Of a stretch of 64,000 nucleotides of DNA, positions 63,891-64,000 are shown piece after piece. The stretch spans positions 124,001-188,000 of the forward strand of contig NZ_WTYQ01000002.1 of the NCBI RefSeq assembly GCF_009828105.1. Reading direction: 5' to 3'. This DNA is from Altericroceibacterium indicum (GTDB lineage: Bacteria > Pseudomonadota > Alphaproteobacteria > Sphingomonadales > Sphingomonadaceae). Below the pieces are notes generated by a model. That model saw only the letters and a program-made list of their open reading frames with translations. It was not told the origin of the DNA and did no database searches. How positions within the stretch are numbered: the first letter of the stretch is position 1; every line of letters starts with the position of its first letter. The translations under genes and the position numbers were made by a program.

Positions 63891-64000
63891 GTGGAAGATT
63901 TCTTGACTGTTGCCGTGATCGTGATCGGCGTTCCCTGGGTGGTCTTGCACTACATCACCAAATGGAAAACCGCCGCCACGCTCACCAATGATGACGAAAC
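63891..64000 (+). CDS. pspB: phage shock protein B (partial at window edge)
   Basis: GTG at 63891, eight bases after GGGGG, opens a frame reading MEDFLTVAVIVIGVPWVVLH and continuing YITKWKTAATLTNDDE to the right edge. The N-terminal hydrophobic helix followed by HYITKWK matches PspB, the small inner-membrane protein that, with PspC, relieves PspA inhibition of PspF. The C-terminus is outside the window. It starts four bases after the pspA stop. Confidence 0.85.
   Translation, partial: MEDFLTVAVIVIGVPWVVLHYITKWKTAATLTNDDE

Overview
The window reads as a chromosomal segment of an alphaproteobacterium, most likely a member of the Sphingomonadales. The basis is a GcrA-type cell-cycle regulator, two large TonB-dependent receptors set among secreted hydrolases, a GGAAC-N16-CGTC promoter (the EcfG general-stress type) in front of a large-subunit catalase, and moderate GC content. 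The order is inferred and the genus cannot be named. No rRNA, insertion sequence, prophage or CRISPR array was seen. One tRNA gene, tRNA-Ser(CGA), is present.

Region 1 (1-15.5 kb) is a peptide-scavenging locus, almost all on the minus strand: an M24 Xaa-Pro-type peptidase, a secreted esterase, a TonB-dependent receptor, an M20 peptidase and an S9 prolyl-oligopeptidase-like enzyme. A tight cluster follows: DUF3830 protein, FAD oxidoreductase, bile-acid:sodium-symporter-type transporter, aminotransferase and DUF885 protein. A MarR regulator is divergent from the S9 gene. A shared 13-base box, CG[TC]GATATTGGTT, lies upstream of three of the transcription units and suggests one regulon.

Region 2 (15.6-23.6 kb) holds a LysR regulator divergent from ilvD, the katE catalase, an AT-rich accessory gene with HEPN/AbiV-like features, and a FUSC-family exporter. 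Region 3 (23.9-36.4 kb) is a glycan-utilisation locus: GPH-type sugar symporter, GH3 beta-glucosidase, LacI regulator with a perfect 22-bp operator, Oar-like TonB receptor, a glucoamylase-like (GH144-type) lipoprotein, and a 1023-residue carbohydrate-binding/discoidin/six-hairpin protein. A beta-1,2-glucan substrate is an inference.

Region 4 (36.5-49 kb) is mixed: a divergent yeiH/LysR pair, a VOC protein, tRNA-Ser, hspQ, an ABC-2 permease divergent from gcrA, a tannase-family esterase, an SDR, DUF1993 and DUF481 proteins, and a DUF3142 lipoprotein overlapping a large secreted helical protein of unknown role. Region 5 (49-61.7 kb, minus strand) is the conserved translation and RNA cluster: rimP-nusA-ylxR-infB, then (after a terminator and a DUF1697 gene) rbfA-tdk-GNAT-M50 protease-truB-rpsO-pnp. 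In it, tdk carries a one-base frameshift at codon 6. Region 6 (61.7-64 kb) is the phage-shock locus: pspF divergent from a textbook sigma-54 promoter that drives a 55-residue membrane protein, pspA and pspB, the last cut by the window edge.
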